NCBI GenBank assembly: GCA_963930655.1
Contig: OZ005600.1
Location: forward strand, 2,421,501 to 2,485,500
Direction: 5' to 3'
Source of the DNA: Myrica gale
Lineage: Eukaryota > Streptophyta > Magnoliopsida > Fagales > Myricaceae
Length of the DNA stretch: 64,000 nucleotides
In this document: positions 47,401 through 59,402 of the stretch, piece by piece
How the letters are laid out: every line of letters begins with the position of its first letter
Position numbering within the stretch: the first letter of the stretch is position 1
Notes under the pieces: generated by a model
Told to the model about the DNA's origin: nothing
What the model saw: the letters and a program-made list of their open reading frames with translations, nothing else
Database searches by the model: none
Translations under genes and position numbers: made by a program

Positions 47401-48562
47401 CAACGAATCCATGTCCTCCGAGTCCCAGTCTTCCGCAGTTAATTCAACACTCCCTTCTACATTAGTACCTTCGAAATCTTTCTCTGACAAAAATGCGTCG
47501 CTGATTGAAGCTACTAATTGACTCGTGACTGAACCTGAATTAAGTGTATCCAAGTCAGAATCAGAAGTAATAAAGTCCTTTTCTGAAATAAACTTATCAT
47601 CAACACCCATATTCTCTTCACGCGACAAACCATTATCTGCCCTCTGCAAATACTCTCTCCCAGAATAAGCATCTACAGCATATGTCCCGGTGTCTAGCTT
47701 CTCCGATTCCTCCAATGTCTCAGAAACTTCCTCGTGACCAGGTTCTTCTACTGAATTTTGTTCCACGGAATAAATTTCTGAAATCGCACTATTTCCAATT
47801 GGACGATTATTCGAATCAGCGAATAACGCTTTGACTGTAAAGTTTGCAGCACCTGGTTCCTCCAAGAAGTGGCTAAAACTCTTCCCAGACAAAAACTCAT
47901 ACTTACTAGTGCTTGTAGGAGGAGAGGTACTATCCAAGCCAACGGAGCCTTCATTCCCTATACCGAGACTACTCATTTCTTCATAAATCGGAAACCGGAA
48001 CTTAAACTCAAACTTCGGCGTCTCTGACTCTGTTGCATTGAAATCATTGCGCTCCACCTCCTTACTACCAAAAGTTTCAGAATATGCAACCTCAGCCGGT
48101 GCTTCTAAGTCAGCATAATTCGAATCATTTTGATTGCCTTCCTGGGAACCAATGCTACAATTATCCAAATTTTCTGATACAAAGTTATTATACACGTCAC
48201 GCCTAGAACTTTTTGAATAAGCTATCTCAGACTCTACTTCTAGTTCTGGTTGAATGTTTTTTGAATGACCTACCTCCGACTCTGCTTCTGGCTCAATACA
48301 GCTGGAATTAATCCGATTGTTTTCTTGCGAAAGAATCCCTGAACGGTAATTTTTTGCACGCCTGCAAAGAAAAATGAAAACCTAATTGGTCAGTGATATG
48401 ATGCCAAATATGGGTTTGAAGCCAAATTTCAGTATTTAGCTACCTGAGGAAGACTTTGTTTAGGAAACGGAAGAGAGTGAACCAAAGGCTGGAAACAGAG
48501 GCCAAAACGACGCCAGCAAAGAGAACTATCTTTGGGTAGAAAACTTCCATCGGAGAACCCAT
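44490..48562 (-). CDS. DUF1666 family protein with N-terminal membrane anchor, 5 exons
   Basis: Plant-specific protein of unknown function. Exons by eye: 48444-48562, 46893-48361, 45210-45623, 44855-45072 and 44490-44741, with phases 2, 1, 1 and 0; 2472 nt, 823 residues. The N-terminus MGSPMEVFYPK is followed by one hydrophobic segment (IVLFAGVVLASVSSLWFTLF), so a membrane anchor is likely. Residues 40 to about 480 are strongly acidic, low-complexity and probably disordered, with many E/D/S. The conserved C-terminal half (KIIEDLKPWKIDEKF through WEILHWQYEKALELW to LWKLEWC-like VDTKLVSRVLNMS) is the DUF1666 region, sometimes annotated as ribosomal protein L34Ae. It is not a ribosomal L34. A TRIM element sits antisense in intron 2. 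Confidence 0.9.
46054..46332 (+). mobile_element. TRIM retroelement, complete, 279 bp, in intron 2 of the DUF1666 gene
   Basis: Two 78-bp terminal direct repeats (46054-46131 and 46255-46332) begin TGTTAGAAATATAATCC and end GGTAGATTCACA, and differ at 2 positions. The primer-binding site TGGTATCAGAGG directly follows the first, and a purine tract GTGAGGGAGAG precedes the second. Flanks TATGG and TATGA match at 4 of 5 bases. It has no coding capacity and is antisense to the host gene. Same family and length as 30024-30302. Confidence 0.93.
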
Positions 48563-49600
48563 ATTGACCGAGTCAAATTGGTTTTGGGCACAAACTTCTC
48601 ACAGGCAACCATGAAATAAAGCCATCAATCCGTTTATTCAGTTTGAAGCAAAAACAGAGCAGACAAACAGAGGAAGTCATGCAAACTCTGATTCCTGCTT
48701 TGAATGTTTTGCGCAAAAAAATGACCTTTCACCTGTAAAAACCACCGATTAAACCCCAAATTTCAGTTTTGCATGGATATCCGACTCAAAAGGAAGTTGA
48801 AGTCTGACCTAATTGGAGAGAATCACAAGGGCCTGAAAGCGAAATCAAGGGGAGAAAAGAACATGTCAGCGACTGGGTTGGTTGCTTAGAGCCTTGGATT
48901 TCTGAGGACCGTTATGTGATAGACATACTGAGGATTCATCCGTTGGGAGAAGAGAGAGAGCAAAGGAGAGAGATCGAGGTTTAATTGAAAGTTTACGTCT
49001 TTATTTTTTTCAGTGGGTTGAAAATTTAGGTCGGTACGTGTTTATTTCTTGTGAGAAATTTCAGATAGGATGACTCGGCGAATGTGAAAACAATGCCACA
49101 CTTAGTGAAGAGCTGCAGTCGGTGGGAAATCATCCATGGGCATGAATCTTGCGGCCAAATATAAAAGCAAGATCCAAGAAAAACAATTGGAACAGAAGGA
49201 AGACAACAAGAGAGACGGGAAGGAGCTTCTTAACTTCTGCAAGATATATTCTTGCCCATATGTTGCCAAAGTTATCCTGGCTGGTGAAGGTTCGGATTTA
49301 ATTTTAATTTTCCATAGACCAAAAAATTAATATAAAATCGTAGTCCAGAAGTTCTCCTTGCAACCTGGGCCACGCTGCAATCCAAGAAACGAGAAGTGGA
49401 ATGAAGTTTCCAATCATGCTTTGAACAATAGGATAGGTTTCCCCCTCCCTCCCAAGGTCTATTTCGGTGTACCTACTTCAGCTAATAATTTTTTTTTTTA
49501 GAAAAAATTGATTTCCTTTATCTAATTTCTTAAACTTTGAAACGTTTTCGTTTTTAAAATAGATTCAGTGTAAATTGATAGTTTTTTATTAGAATAAATA
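48563..49600. other. DUF1666 promoter region and spacer
   Basis: The first few hundred bases are the likely 5' UTR and promoter of the DUF1666 gene on the minus strand, including GA/CT-rich stretches at 48950-48975. No further gene is supported. Confidence 0.4.
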
Positions 49601-49610
49601 CACTTTACAC

Positions 49611-49922
49611 CCTTCAACTATGAGGATCTTGATACTTTACATCACAATCTATTATTTTTTATCAGAATGCAACCATCAACTATAGATTTTCGTCAGTTTG
49701 GACGAATTTTTTGTAGCCTAACAAATTACAATTTTATCCTCATAAAGTAGTCATTCGGTGACAAAATTATCATTTTGCGCACCAAAAAATCATCTATCAT
49801 CCAAAATAACTAAAGTTTTTTAATATGTGGTGTAAAATATCTAAAATCAATAATTGGTAGATGTAACATGACAAAAATAATAAATTGTGGTGTAAAGTGT
49901 CAATATCTCATAGTTAGACTCT
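49611..49922. mobile_element. Fold-back MITE with imperfect inverted arms of about 80 bp
   Basis: The left arm (CAACTATGAGGATCTTGATACTTTACATCACAAT...) and the reverse complement of the right arm (TAACTATGAGATATTGACACTTTACACCACAAT...) match at roughly 80 percent. About 150 bp of non-coding DNA separate them. No target duplication was fixed. Confidence 0.7.
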
Positions 49923-52391
49923 ACAAATTGTATTTAATCTTTTATTTGTTTATTTAAGCTCCACTTTGGATGGAACATGCCAGTAGAGTCAGAAATTATC
50001 TTATAATTTGAAAAATCCAAGCATTATTATATGTACCTATATTTAAAGGTAATATATGATGCAAGAAGTTTTAAAAAGAACCTCACCCAATTAGCTCGTT
50101 AATTTATATGTTATGTCGTTTTTCGGTCTCTCTTTCTTGTTTTTCCCCCAATATATATTTTATTAAGATTTTGGCTTCAAACTTATTAAATCCAATCCCA
50201 TATAGCCGTCACGGGTGTTAAAGGCAATGGATCGACGTGGTGCGTTGGTGGTAGACACGTATATTTGACAAAACACCAATGCGGAGTAAGGTTATTGGTA
50301 AGCTAAAAATTCAAGCTTTGCATTGTCTTCCAATTAAAACACGTCAGAAGCATGTCCCAAATTAGGACTGTCACGCATCTCATGATGCAAAGCACAAAAT
50401 TGATGAAGCTAACTAGTAACACGAGGAACATCTCATGTTCGGAATTACTCTAAGCAGCAGCCCTGTCCTACAAGTTTGAAAGAGGCTCCTCAAAGCCAAA
50501 GAATCATCCCCTCGTCTTGATGTTCAGGTATTCTTAGAATACAAGTTTTAAGTGTAAATCTGCCTAATGTTTTGTTTTCTAGAATTATCTCTATTTGTTA
50601 GGGAATTTTTCAACCTCAAAATTTAGTTCAAGAGGTAGAGATTTTTTTTCGACACTTAATTATAAACTGACCATCAAATTCTTATATAATTGATGTGGGA
50701 CTAACATCAACAATATTAATCATTTAGACCATCTCAACCTGTAAATAAATAAACTCCTAAAATATTCACAGTTTACTTGTTTGCTAATTGTTGTGGTAAT
50801 TGAATAGCTTAGATTAATTACTAAAACGTGCTAAAATACTCATTACACGGGCAAGAAACTTTCAAAAGTCATCGGAATCCAATCGGAAAATAATTGTGCA
50901 CAGAAGTGTCAACCGTAGGGAAAAGAGTGGGGAAAAAAAAGCACTGACCCATTGCCTTGATCGATAAGGAATTTCCAATCTTCCTCCTTTGAATCTCTAG
51001 CGTCCTGATCATCAAAAGAATTCCATGTTATCCAAATCCAAATTGGTTAGAACGTGTTCGATATAGGACTCAACGACACATTGCCCAACAAAACCATCTC
51101 TTCATACTCCCTAAAGTAGTATAATTTTTCTGCCGTCGTCAGAGATGTTATTGGACAATCGAGCTATAGTACTCATTGTTATTAAGAGAGAATTATCACT
51201 TTGACCAAACGTAAACTTTGTGTGCCGGCTTTTTTTGGTTGGGTTGGGTTGGATCCATAGTTGACCAGCATGACGAATCAGTTTCAGAGAGATAAAAGAC
51301 TTTGGAGAGTCCTGCCGTAATATTCACGAGGCAGAGGAACAACTTTTACTACTAAAATATGCGACTGAAAAAAAAAAAAAAAACAGTTCTGATAGATCGT
51401 GCCGGAAAGTATAACTTCATTGCCAAAGGCACAGTTCCTGACCATTCGTGAGTACTCGAGTTCCATTAGATCAAGCTTATATAATTAGCCTGAAATTTTT
51501 TATTCGAATTTTACAGTATAATTCGAAAAGAAATAGATAGAATAATTAGATCCTACAACATATAATATTGTCTATAAAAAGTTTTGAAGATCATAAATAC
51601 TATAATAAAATTCACTTACTCGATCTATCTCGATCCGAATTGAACTGTATAATCTGAAAAGAAAATGGCAGATAATCACCTTCAAAGTAAGAAGTACGAT
51701 CTTTTTGAGAATGCATTAATCTATTAGATCCCAGAGACGCGCCGAAGTTGGCAAAGCCTTCTCAATTATAAATCTCGCGTAAAAAGTCTTCAAAGTAAAC
51801 CAAAAAAGTCGTCCTAACACGATTGAACAATTGGGTACAGCGAAACGACAGTCACCCTCGTTTTTCGCTCACTTTACAAGTGAAATAGTACTGCTCCGCA
51901 AGTTAACCAGCAGTGATAAAAGTCGAAGGTCCCAAAAAAAATAAACCACAGTTGGAGGACGAACGGCGTTCTCTGCTGTCGGTGACAAGCGCTTTTTAAA
52001 GATCATCCTCGAAAGTCGAAAACATTTGAAGCTGCTTGTTTGCCCCTCCTGAGCAAACAAGTGAATAGTACTGCTCCGCAAATTATTATAATGCTGGTAG
52101 CTATTGACAACAATTATGAATTATTTAACTTCCTCTTTATTCTTCTACGATGCCTTCAACTGCTAAAGTTATTTTGACCTCATGTCAAATGCAGATATTA
52201 ATTATGAATCCCATGATTATCCCTCTAACCTCTCGTTTTAATAACTAAACTATCACCCTCACCTCGATACCCGTAAAGAGCCCACAACCTTAAGGTTCCG
52301 CAATTTTTTTAAACAACTGTCTATTTTTTTTTCCAATCTAGTAGAATATCTTAGAGACTTGAGTTCAGAGCCCACTACCTTGAGAAAGTGA
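49923..52391. other. Gene-poor AT-rich region
   Basis: No gene is recognised. A 20-bp direct repeat (AATAGTACTGCTCCGCAA) at about 51886 and 52065 brackets about 180 bp, possibly the ends of a small decayed element. Confidence 0.4.
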
Positions 52392-52598
52392 CTAAGGGTG
52401 GGTTTGTGTGGTAAAATTTTTGGTATTGGGTTTAGTGTTGGTATTGGGTTTAGTGAAAAAGTGAAGAGAGATGTAATATTTTATAGTTTTTGTAATTTTT
52501 TATATTTTTTTATGGAAGAGAGAGAGATTATATTGGAATATTTTATTAGGAGAGAGATAAAATTTTGGGTAAAATTTTAGTGACAAACGCAGCCTAAG
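52392..52598. mobile_element. MITE, 207 bp, with terminal inverted repeats of about 28 bp
   Basis: The left end CTAAGGGTGGGTTTGTGTGG and the reverse complement of the right end CTTAGGCTGCGTTTGTCACT continue into matching TAAAATTTT. The AT-rich interior shares GTTTAGTGAAAAAGT with 9405-9425. Confidence 0.7.
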
Positions 52599-53884
52599 TA
52601 CATTGTTTTTAGAAATTTTAAAGAGTTGAGAGATTTTTTTTCTAGGTAATGGGGTGGGAAAATCAATCAAACTTCTTACACCGGGATTCAGATCCGAGAT
52701 CAAACATTTCCAAAAGGGGAGTAGGGAATTGGCATCGATCACCTGGCATTTGGGGTATACTACCTAAAAACTACGGAATAGGTGCCCCCGTTGGATGTTG
52801 GGTCTGACCAACCACTTGTTGAGCTTGGCCTAACAAGCGTCAAGTTTTAACAGCCCCCTTTGAAACAATGCTACACAATTCATGCCTTAAAGTCATCCCC
52901 ATATTCTGAGTATTTTACATAATTAGTTATTGCAATTTCGAAACAGCAAACATTTCTTTATTCTTGCTTATTTTGGCTTTGGCAAACCGTCCAAAAACTC
53001 CGACAACCTGTAGGATTTATAACACGAAAAAGTCTAAACTAAGACGCTTTTTCTCCAAAACCGCGTGGGAGGAAAGGTCGATCGGTCTCTTAACGTCGTT
53101 GTCTAGAAGAGAACGTGAGACAAGTACCATAAGCTTTCCAAGGAAGAAATGAAAACTGAGCTTTCGTATGAGTCTATTATTCTTACCTTCCAGCTTCAAA
53201 AGATTCTCCGTAGTTTGCATCAGATGGAGACAGAAGATGCTGCCCCGCCAATTGGTGTCAAACTTCTTGTGCACGAAGAGGAGGAGGTCCTGACCCGCCA
53301 AACTGAGAGAAAAACGTCAAGCCACCCCTAGTCAAAATCATCTGCCTTCTAGATCTCCATGAAAATGATGGATTCGAGAGGCATGAAATAGGTGAGAATT
53401 TTCAAGGGCTCTAGCCTCTAGCAAAGGCGAAGAACAGTTTGTTTTTGTGTTCATAAATCTTGCCCTGTGTTTAAGGAAGGTCTTGTAATCGTTCATGCAA
53501 GTCTTAAAAGGTAAAGACTCAAGAGGGAGTAATATTAATATTTGTTATGAATGTACGTGATCACAGAATATCCCCAACAGGTATTGTTTTATATATCTTT
53601 CGCTAAGCAATTAATGTTGACATAACAAGGAAATATTTTTAAAAAGACATTCTAATTAACTAATTAACATATGAACCGTTCATCTTACATATATCCACCT
53701 CCAACGGTGAAATAATAAACTAAGAGTTAACCGTGATTGGGACACCGCTGAAGCCGCAAACGGTAGTGTACTTGTGGTTATGGTGTTCTGCGAAGCTGCT
53801 TGTAAAATCCCAAACCAAGGTAGCTCGTTCCTTGGTCAACCTTCTTTTTGCGTTTAAGAACTTTCCAAAAATACAAACAAATAA
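52599..53884. other. Spacer, no gene supported
   Basis: Short overlapping open frames on both strands near 52960-53330 have no recognisable domain and no splice context. Confidence 0.35.
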
Positions 53885-54368
53885 GGGGTAAAGTTATAGC
53901 TAGCCTCATAAATATAAGTAAAAATAAAATCGATATTCATAATTATCAATTCGTTGATTTAAGACTCATAATTTTTTAAAATCATTAATTCACACCTCCT
54001 GCCTAATTTTTAAATTCGACGGAAAATCTTGTAAAATGACCAAAATACCCCTCAAAGATAAAATTAATAAAAATTTCATTAAAAACAAAAAATGATATAT
54101 ATATATTTTTAACAGTAATATTTTTAAATAAAACTATTGAAACTCTCTATTTCAATAATCTATTTATTTTTAATTTATTTCTTAATTTTTTTATTTATTT
54201 TTAAAATTTTAGTTTTTGAGGGGCATTTTAGTCATCTTGCATGATTTTCAGTCTGAATTAACACTTAATTTAGACGGAAGCGTGAATTGATGATTTTCAA
54301 AAATTATGAGTCTCAAATCGCAAAATTGATAATTAAGAAAATGGGTTTGCTAACTATCACTTTACCTT
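53885..54368. mobile_element. Fold-back MITE, about 484 bp, with inverted arms of about 165 bp
   Basis: The left arm starts GGGGTAAAGTTATAGCTAGC. The right arm read backwards starts AAGGTAAAGTGATAGTTAGC, and the two stay alignable through CAATTCRC and ATGACYAAAAT to CCCCTCAAA. The centre is very AT-rich. No coding capacity. Confidence 0.85.
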
Positions 54369-55085
54369 AAAAATAAAATTAAAGTGTCTTGGCCGAATTG
54401 ATAGACTTTTGAGCCTTTTGAGGACTGGGTTTGCGTTACCTCCGAAACACCGGTATCAAATTAGATTTCCCGGCGAAAATATTGGGCCTAGCATACCGGC
54501 CCAATTTAATAGGCCTTTACACGGTATAAGAAAGTAAGAGGCCCTGGGGTCTGGCCGATCTAAATCTTGGACCGCAATTTGTTGAGGGTCATGCTGTCGG
54601 CCTGTTAAAATCTCCATTTTGGGTATTTTCGGCCTTCTAGGAGTACGATTCGGGCTAGGAAAACATGGCTGGCTACATTTGAATTTTTCGAAATAAATAG
54701 TAGTTCACAGTTCGCTGTGGCAGGCTGGTTTTGAGCAGCGAATTAATATATGACTACTGTTCTGGAGTTATAGGCCCAGTCACATTAAATTCAGATCTTT
54801 CTTACAGCTTGAAACGCGTAAAAATAGCAGCTTTTTTCATTCAAACGGATTCAAGTATGACCCATCAAGGCCCAACAATGGTAGGTGACAAATAACTGCT
54901 TGCCCACTACGGCGGACAAACTCAGCAAGTAACCCTCCTCCCTCTGAATATGTGCAACTGTTGGAAGTATAAAGAGGAGCTATGTGGGGAAGCCATTAGA
55001 CTGATCACTTGGGTTGACCACCATTATACTGCTAGATTTTCTTTGATTTTTTTTCCTGGTCAAGTTTTTCTTTGATTACCCAAAA
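54369..55085. other. Spacer, no gene
   Basis: Nothing recognised. Confidence 0.35.
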
Positions 55086-55328
55086 GTGACTTTTGCAGGA
55101 GCTGGTGGTCTTGTCCGTGACCTTGATCATGGTGGTGGCTGGTTAAGGGGTTCGGCTTTGAAGAGCGGGTCATTCAACAAGCCTCATGGCCAAGTTGTGG
55201 GCCGCGCGCCCATGAACGAGAATCAGCTCGATCGAAAGCAAAAGGATTATCTCTACGGGAACTCCATCAAAGGCATGTTTATGGCGGTATTGGGCTATTT
55301 TACTTCATATTTCCCGAGTGCTTTATGA
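55086..55328 (+). other. Exon-like open frame of unknown identity
   Basis: An 80-codon frame without an ATG at its start follows a good acceptor (TTTTGCAG at 55091-55098). It is richer in G+C than its surroundings, and its first 55 codons look protein-like (GGGWLRGSALKSGSFNKPHG). No downstream donor or partner exon was found. It may be a stranded exon of a lost gene, a captured fragment, or chance. Family not recognised. Confidence 0.25.
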
Positions 55329-56870
55329 TTTGAACGGATTTTGTTGCTCAAAACGAGTGAGTTGGAATATATTTTTCAAGAACTGCATAGTATTTATTAA
55401 TTTGATTATTTTTTTGGACAAAATATGCTTAATTCATCCCTACATATCACGTGGAATTTATCATAGGTGCTGAGCCAATCTTAGCTGTCTTCTAAAGATC
55501 AACATCTTCTTCGCCAGCTAATTATATATAGGAGGACTTTCGATCCTACTTCTTATATATATATATATATATAGTCTATTGACAGCAGAAGAAACACATA
55601 AGTCACAGGGTCGAAACAGAAAAGAACAGAGAGAGACTACTTCCTTTTTCCCGACATTAAAAGCCACATGGCATGGCAGGGTGAGAAGATATGAGCGATG
55701 CTGGTAAAGACTAAAGATTTGCTAGGGGTCCAATCGTCTATAAATTATATATAGTTCTTCGGCCAATAAATAAAGCACAGTAAGATTGTAAAAATCGAAA
55801 ATAATGTCACCCCACTCAAATTAAAAATAATATCCCTACTTTGTTGTTACTAATGGGTTCGAATGTTCGATTATTATAAATACGGATCCGTGTATATGTT
55901 TACTATTTTAAAATCAAAGGAAATATAGCATTATCAATTACAGCCTTCTAAATCATAAAAAAATACACATGATAATTAAGAGAGCTAAAGTGAAGCACAC
56001 ATGTGATGCATTTATGTTCCATCATTTAGAGCAGTCAATGCGATCATGTGCTTTTTTTCTGTCCAAGTCACGATCCACGGCTCCGATTGCTGATATATAT
56101 ATATATTAGGGGAGTGATTCTTTAAAGAGACACACCTCGCACCGAATTAGATCTGCTATTATTATTTTAATGGGTATTATTTGAATTATTTCATTTGAAG
56201 CCGGGAAACAAACTCCAACTCGAGATCGGCAGTTTCTGACCATACCTTTCTCATAGATTAATGGACTCAAATTCATACACAGGGGACCATCGGGGTTATT
56301 AATTAGCCGGTTCCAATATTAGTGGCAAAAGCCAGGCCTTCACCTTTAGCCTATCACTTTCATAATTGGTGAAGGATAAATGATGGATCCAAATCCAAGA
56401 CGCAGGCCTAGCTGACCACTTCAAAAGATTTGTCTACTCGCTACTACTATTCACATATATATAGTATTCTGTTCAGACTCTTATGGTAAATATCCGGCCT
56501 GAATGGTAAAACTCGAACCATTTACGTACTGACATTAATGTATAATTTGACTTTCAAGAAACCCGCTGAAAATTGAAATTTATTCTGCATCGAAAGCTAA
56601 TCTTTGAAGAAATGAGTACTCTTAATTAGCTACCATCTTGGGACTTAGGGCCTTCGAGCGTACAGGTCGCTCTCTTTCCTACTGGACCTCCTCTTCTATT
56701 TCCCAACGCAACCAAACTTACCATTTCCGAGAAAACCTCTACAACGAATCCTTTTACTTCCCTGGGCAGCTGGCATGCTATAAACAAGCGTTTGATTATT
56801 GTCCCATTCATGTATTTTTTTTTAGTTTCTTGGAAGTCTCAGTCTATGGCATATTCTAGCCCTTTTACAA
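55329..56870. other. Spacer, no gene
   Basis: AT-rich, with TA microsatellites near 55552-55572 and 56093-56105. Nothing else is recognised. Confidence 0.4.
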
Positions 56871-56975
56871 ATGGGAATTAAGCCTAGTGGGTGCACTGGC
56901 CTCACCCACCCGAAATTCCCTAACAGGGGTTCGGATTCCATCAGAATAGCATCGGCATCTCACAAAAAAACGAAA
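56871..56975 (+). mobile_element. SINE-like tRNA-derived fragment with A-tail
   Basis: AAGCCTAGTGGGTGCACTGG (A-box-like) is followed by GGGGTTCGGATTCC (B-box) about 40 bases later, ending in an A-run near 56965. The order A-box, B-box, A-tail fits a short SINE. No target duplication was confirmed. Confidence 0.45.
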
Positions 56976-58602
56976 AGAAAAGAACAGAAGAAATCGTTTG
57001 GGCATGCATATAATATAGTGTTAAACATTGGACTCAAGCATCCACAGCTTATATGGGCGCCCCAGATTTCAATTCCACTACCCATTTAACCTCTGACGTA
57101 TTTAGGTACAAGCACAATGAATGACCTATTTCATGTCTACAGTCTCTCTATAACAAAGTCCCTTTCTTTCGTTTTTCTACAACATAGCATTTAGAGGATG
57201 GGAAGAATACTCCCCCACGCGTCCAAAGAACATGTTCCCCATGTGGTTGATGGGCCCGGAAGTTTGACACTTGCTAGTTCAAATGGCAATAATCTAGCGT
57301 CCATTTGAGGAATCAAGAATGAATTTGGATTAGAGGTTGATTGTGCCGTCGTAATCGCAATTAACATCCATGCAGCAATTTTCTTCCATGATGCGCGAAA
57401 CGGATCCACCAATATATTCAAACGGTTACAGGTTTTTGGTTTCCTCCCGAGCCCTGTGCGATGTTAATTTACAGTTGCTACCATAATATGTCAACCACTG
57501 ATCACACATTATAAGCCTCCACTAACCTCATAATTCAATTTTGATACTGGCGAGTCTGATTTTACTTATCCTTTCAAGCTTCTTCATGCACCAAAAGTAG
57601 TTTCACAACGACAATTCTCCACAGAATCTTATCAGGCTTGCAGAAAATTATTCATATATAGATAGCTAGCTAGCATTTTGCAGGGTTCAGTTTCTAGTTT
57701 CGATCTTGCTAACTCTTGGTAGAGTTGCGATGTTCAAGAATAAGTCTTATACCTTCTAAATTTATGTCATTATTTATAAAATCTTTCCTGGATTGCACGT
57801 AGCCCTCTGGACTTCAATATCCTCTTTAAGAAATGAAGCTTATCAAAATACTACGTACTACTCTCAGTAGCGGAACCAGGAATGAAAACTAACCCGGGCG
57901 AACTTTTAAAGCAAAATGCTAGGTCTTTTCAAACTAAACTCAATGCGAGGTCTTTTCAAACTAGTTTCTATTTCAGAACTATTAGTCACGTTAGGAGTAG
58001 ATGAATCAACGTTGTGCGGCTTTTTTAGATAAAACATTTCCATTATCTAAACAAAACAAAATTCAAAAAAAATTCTCAAACTCATCAATTTATCCAAATT
58101 AATTATACAATTCTCAATCATACTAATTCAATGGCAAATTTCAATGACAAACAAAACAAAACAAAACAAAATTCAATGACAGTCTTCAATGGCAAACAAG
58201 ATATTTCAATAATAAAAAAGTGTTGGCACCAAATCTCAACATTTAAACAATTAAGAATAATAGCAAACAAGATTGGCTCAACTAAGGTTGTCCTAGGCTC
58301 AACAACATCACAATCCAACCTAAAAACTACTACACAAATAACATCCCTTCCTCCAGTTTCCTTCACAATCCAACCTAGAGTTAAGCAAGAAATGAAAAAA
58401 AGTTTTAAAGAAAAGAGATTACCTACCGCAAATGTCCTTCCAGCAAATAAGCAAGTATATTGGCAAAGTTCAAATGTGCTTCCAGCAATGAATTTTGATC
58501 TTCACTACACAAATCCATTTAAAGAACAATAAGTTAACAAGTACATATTTAATTTGATGCCGAATTTATTTTCCAACAATAGATTTTTATTTGCTGCAGC
58601 AT
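56976..58602. other. Spacer, no gene
   Basis: Nothing coding is supported. A-rich short repeats (AAACAAAACAAAA) lie at about 58045-58170. Confidence 0.35.
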
Positions 58603-59340
58603 TTAAAGGCTGAAGCACAGAGCTAGCTCCGAAACTGTGCTGTATATTTTTGGCTTTGGCGGGACAAATACTCTCTCGACTTGAATAAGGGCAAGCATTG
58701 GTGCACCGACAGGCTCATAATTTCGTATGGGATCACGAAGTTGCACCATTAGTGCCACTGTGAAGTTGTTCCCCAGTAAACCACACTTTCTGCTAGAGCC
58801 TCTGCCCCATCTTTTCTCTCCCTTTGGACCACCACGAATGGAGTCTAAAGGGTTAGCATGATGGGCTGCAAGGATTTTAGAAGTACGTTCGCTGATACAA
58901 TCTCCATCCCCAATATCACCAGAATCCAGCCTCATCCATTCATCAAGACTTAATGAGAAGCCCATTAATCCATCCACGTCATCGCCACTATCTTTTATGT
59001 CCAACAATTGTAACCCAGCAGCTCCTTCCAAAGCTAGGGACCCACTGATGCTAATCCCCTTGCCCTGAAGAGCCGAAATTTCCCCGATAGACTGTGCAGA
59101 GATGTTGGCAGGTGCATCTTCATCTGACATCCCAGACTGTATTCTCAACCCTTCCATTGAAAGTGCTTCAATCTTATCCATAACTAAAGGAGCAAGATCT
59201 TCAAGAGAGACATATTCTGAGCCCATTTCATTGCCTACTATGCCAGAACTAAAGTGATTAGAACTGGGTCGAGCCGACCTCCCCTTAACTTTCTTAGGGC
59301 CATGAGTTGTGTCTTCTCCAACCACTGATTCATGCTGCAA
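58603..59340 (-). pseudogene. Captured fragment of a PMI1-like (plastid movement impaired 1) gene
   Basis: A 245-codon open stretch matches my memory of the C-terminal half of PMI1 and its relatives, C2-domain proteins needed for chloroplast and nuclear movement. Examples are APLVMDKIEALSMEGLRIQS, ISAQSIGEISALQGKG, LLDIKDSGDDVDGLMG and GRGSSRKCGLLGNNFTVALM. It has no start codon. It begins immediately after an intact intron acceptor (TTTTTGCAG), and the homology ends abruptly at TVSEL, followed by unrelated residues and a stop. The rest of the gene is absent. The kept acceptor shows a genomic, not cDNA, origin. A palindromic mini-element abuts its left (5') side at 59349-59402. Confidence 0.8.
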
Positions 59341-59348
59341 AAATTTTT

Positions 59349-59402
59349 CAGGGGCGGACCCCGGGCGGCTGCCCAGGTTCGCCCGGCCTGGGTCCGCCCC
59401 TG
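59349..59402. mobile_element. Palindromic mini-element (CAGGGGCGGACC ends)
   Basis: A 54-bp GC-rich unit with ends CAGGGGCGGACC and GGTCCGCCCCTG, similar to plant hAT-type terminal repeats, and an internal GGGCGGCTGCCC palindrome. A near copy is at 60095-60149. Confidence 0.6.

Noticed and set aside
49136-49330. A 64-codon Lys/Gln-rich frame upstream of the DUF1666 gene
   Set aside because: Short, no homology recognised, and its start differs from any likely transcript structure.
57191-57421. A 76-codon minus-strand frame
   Set aside because: No recognisable domain, no ATG context or splice sites worth reporting.
58131-58532. A 133-codon plus-strand frame rich in Gln, Lys and Thr
   Set aside because: Driven by A-rich repeats (CAAAACAAAA); no domain seen.
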